Source of the DNA: Zymomonas sp.
GTDB lineage: Bacteria; Pseudomonadota; Alphaproteobacteria; Sphingomonadales; Sphingomonadaceae
DNA: 6,785 nt
Assembly: GCF_020216885.1 (NCBI RefSeq)
Contig: NZ_JAIWON010000151.1
Coordinates: forward strand, 1 to 6,785
Direction of reading: 5' to 3'
Of the stretch, positions 6,434-6,785 are shown piece after piece. Made by a program: the position numbers and the translations under genes. The notes under the pieces are model-generated. The model ran no database searches, was not told the DNA's origin, and saw nothing but the letters and a program-made list of their open reading frames with translations. The first letter of the stretch is position 1; each line of letters begins with the position of its first letter.

Positions 6434-6437
6434 TAAG

Positions 6438-6715
6438 GAGAGCATGTTCCATCCCAGCATGAAGGCGGAGATGGACACACTCGACGATGTGCCGGAAATG
6501 CTGCCGAGTGCCTCGGCGGCTTCCAGCCGTTCTTCGGGTCTTCGGGGCGGTTGAGGGCGTAGATCGCCGAGGCACTGCGGGCACTGATCGAGAAAGTCGT
6601 TCTCACTCCCGGCCCGAACCGGGGCGAGATTGACGCGATGCTGTATGGAGAACTGGGAACGATCCTAACCTGGATCGAGCGGCAAGCCATTGGAAAGGCA
6701 AAAAAAAGCCGTTAG
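6438..6715 (+). pseudogene. C-terminal relic of a large serine recombinase
   Basis: From 6563 to the TAG at 6713-6715 the frame reads IAEALRALIEKVVLTPGPNR, then GEIDAMLYGELGTILTWIERQAIGK. This is the characteristic C-terminal end of many proteobacterial serine recombinases of the resolvase/invertase superfamily. Upstream, in another frame (from 6438), KAEMDTLDDVPEMLPSASA looks like the preceding linker. Between them the plus strand is out of register, but the reverse complement of 6519-6564 restores IYALNRPEDP and, after a one-base shift, EERLEAAEAL, which joins directly to RALIEK. The relic has thus lost its N-terminal catalytic domain and suffered a frameshift, a probable micro-inversion and perhaps a short deletion. 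Its last codons (AKKSR and stop) come from the tRNA terminator sequence. It is GC-richer than the metabolic genes to the left, as expected for imported DNA. It is non-functional. Confidence 0.8.
6507..6576. repeat. 12-bp inverted repeats flanking a flipped 46-bp segment
   Basis: AGTGCCTCGGCG (6507-6518) and CGCCGAGGCACT (6565-6576) are perfect inverted copies enclosing 6519-6564. Turning the enclosed 46 bp around restores serine-recombinase coding similarity on both sides apart from a one-base frameshift. This indicates an inversion, or template switching between the arms, in the past. Confidence 0.75.
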
Positions 6716-6729
6716 CTGAGGGCTAACGG
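6700..6729 (-). terminator. Intrinsic terminator of the tRNA-fMet gene
   Basis: On the minus strand, just three bases after the encoded CCA end, CCGTTAGC and GCTAACGG (6729-6722 and 6716-6709) form an 8-bp stem with a 5-base loop, followed by C and eight T residues (6707-6700). The shape and position are those of a strong terminator for the tRNA transcript. The stem also carries the final codons of the recombinase relic on the other strand. Confidence 0.9.
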
Positions 6730-6731
6730 TG

Positions 6732-6785
<54 letters not shown>

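Noticed and set aside
5712..6435. TA on both sides of the IS as a proven target-site duplication.
   Set aside because: Two bases are expected by chance often enough, and the two flanks are not halves of the same sequence.
6433..6690. An 85-codon minus-strand frame across the recombinase relic.
   Set aside because: It is antisense to the recognisable recombinase C-terminus. Only its short IYALNRPEDP stretch looks meaningful, and that is explained by the inverted segment.

Overview
The window looks like an alphaproteobacterial chromosome, most probably Zymomonas mobilis or a close relative. I base this on the recalled gene order pflB / cydA-cydB / DyP peroxidase, the cyanide-insensitive type of bd oxidase, the initiator-tRNA sequence and the moderate GC content. 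The organism call comes from memory and composition, not from a database search.

Layout. Positions 1-685 (minus strand) hold the N-terminal 228 codons of pyruvate formate-lyase (pflB), running off the left edge. Positions 686-1448 are an AT-rich divergent intergenic region with three dyad-symmetric elements clustered at 934-1009 and a doubtful antisense membrane ORF. Positions 1449-4074 are a compact plus-strand operon: cydA, cydB and a 54-residue single-span protein of DUF2474 type. A strong intrinsic terminator follows. Positions 4217-5146 encode a cytosolic DyP-type (YfeX-like) haem peroxidase with its own ribosome binding site.

From 5273 onward the DNA is scarred. A LysR-type regulator is cut after about 147 codons by an IS5-family (IS427-like) element at 5714-6433. 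The transposase of that element is itself broken by two internal deletions, and the second removes the middle catalytic Asp. Beyond the IS the missing half of the LysR gene does not appear. Instead there is a C-terminal relic of a large serine recombinase (about 6438-6715), in which a 46-bp segment between 12-bp inverted repeats appears to have been flipped. The relic runs into the terminator of an initiator tRNA gene (tRNA-fMet, minus strand), which is cut by the right edge.

How the genes relate. The left two thirds concern oxygen: PFL is an oxygen-sensitive glycyl-radical enzyme, its divergent neighbour is a quinol oxidase that consumes oxygen, and the next gene is a peroxidase. The right third is a graveyard of mobile DNA beside a tRNA gene. 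I see no intact undescribed system. The most notable items are the micro-inversion in the recombinase relic, the unmatched IS flanks, the small bd-associated protein, and the dyad cluster between pflB and cydA.
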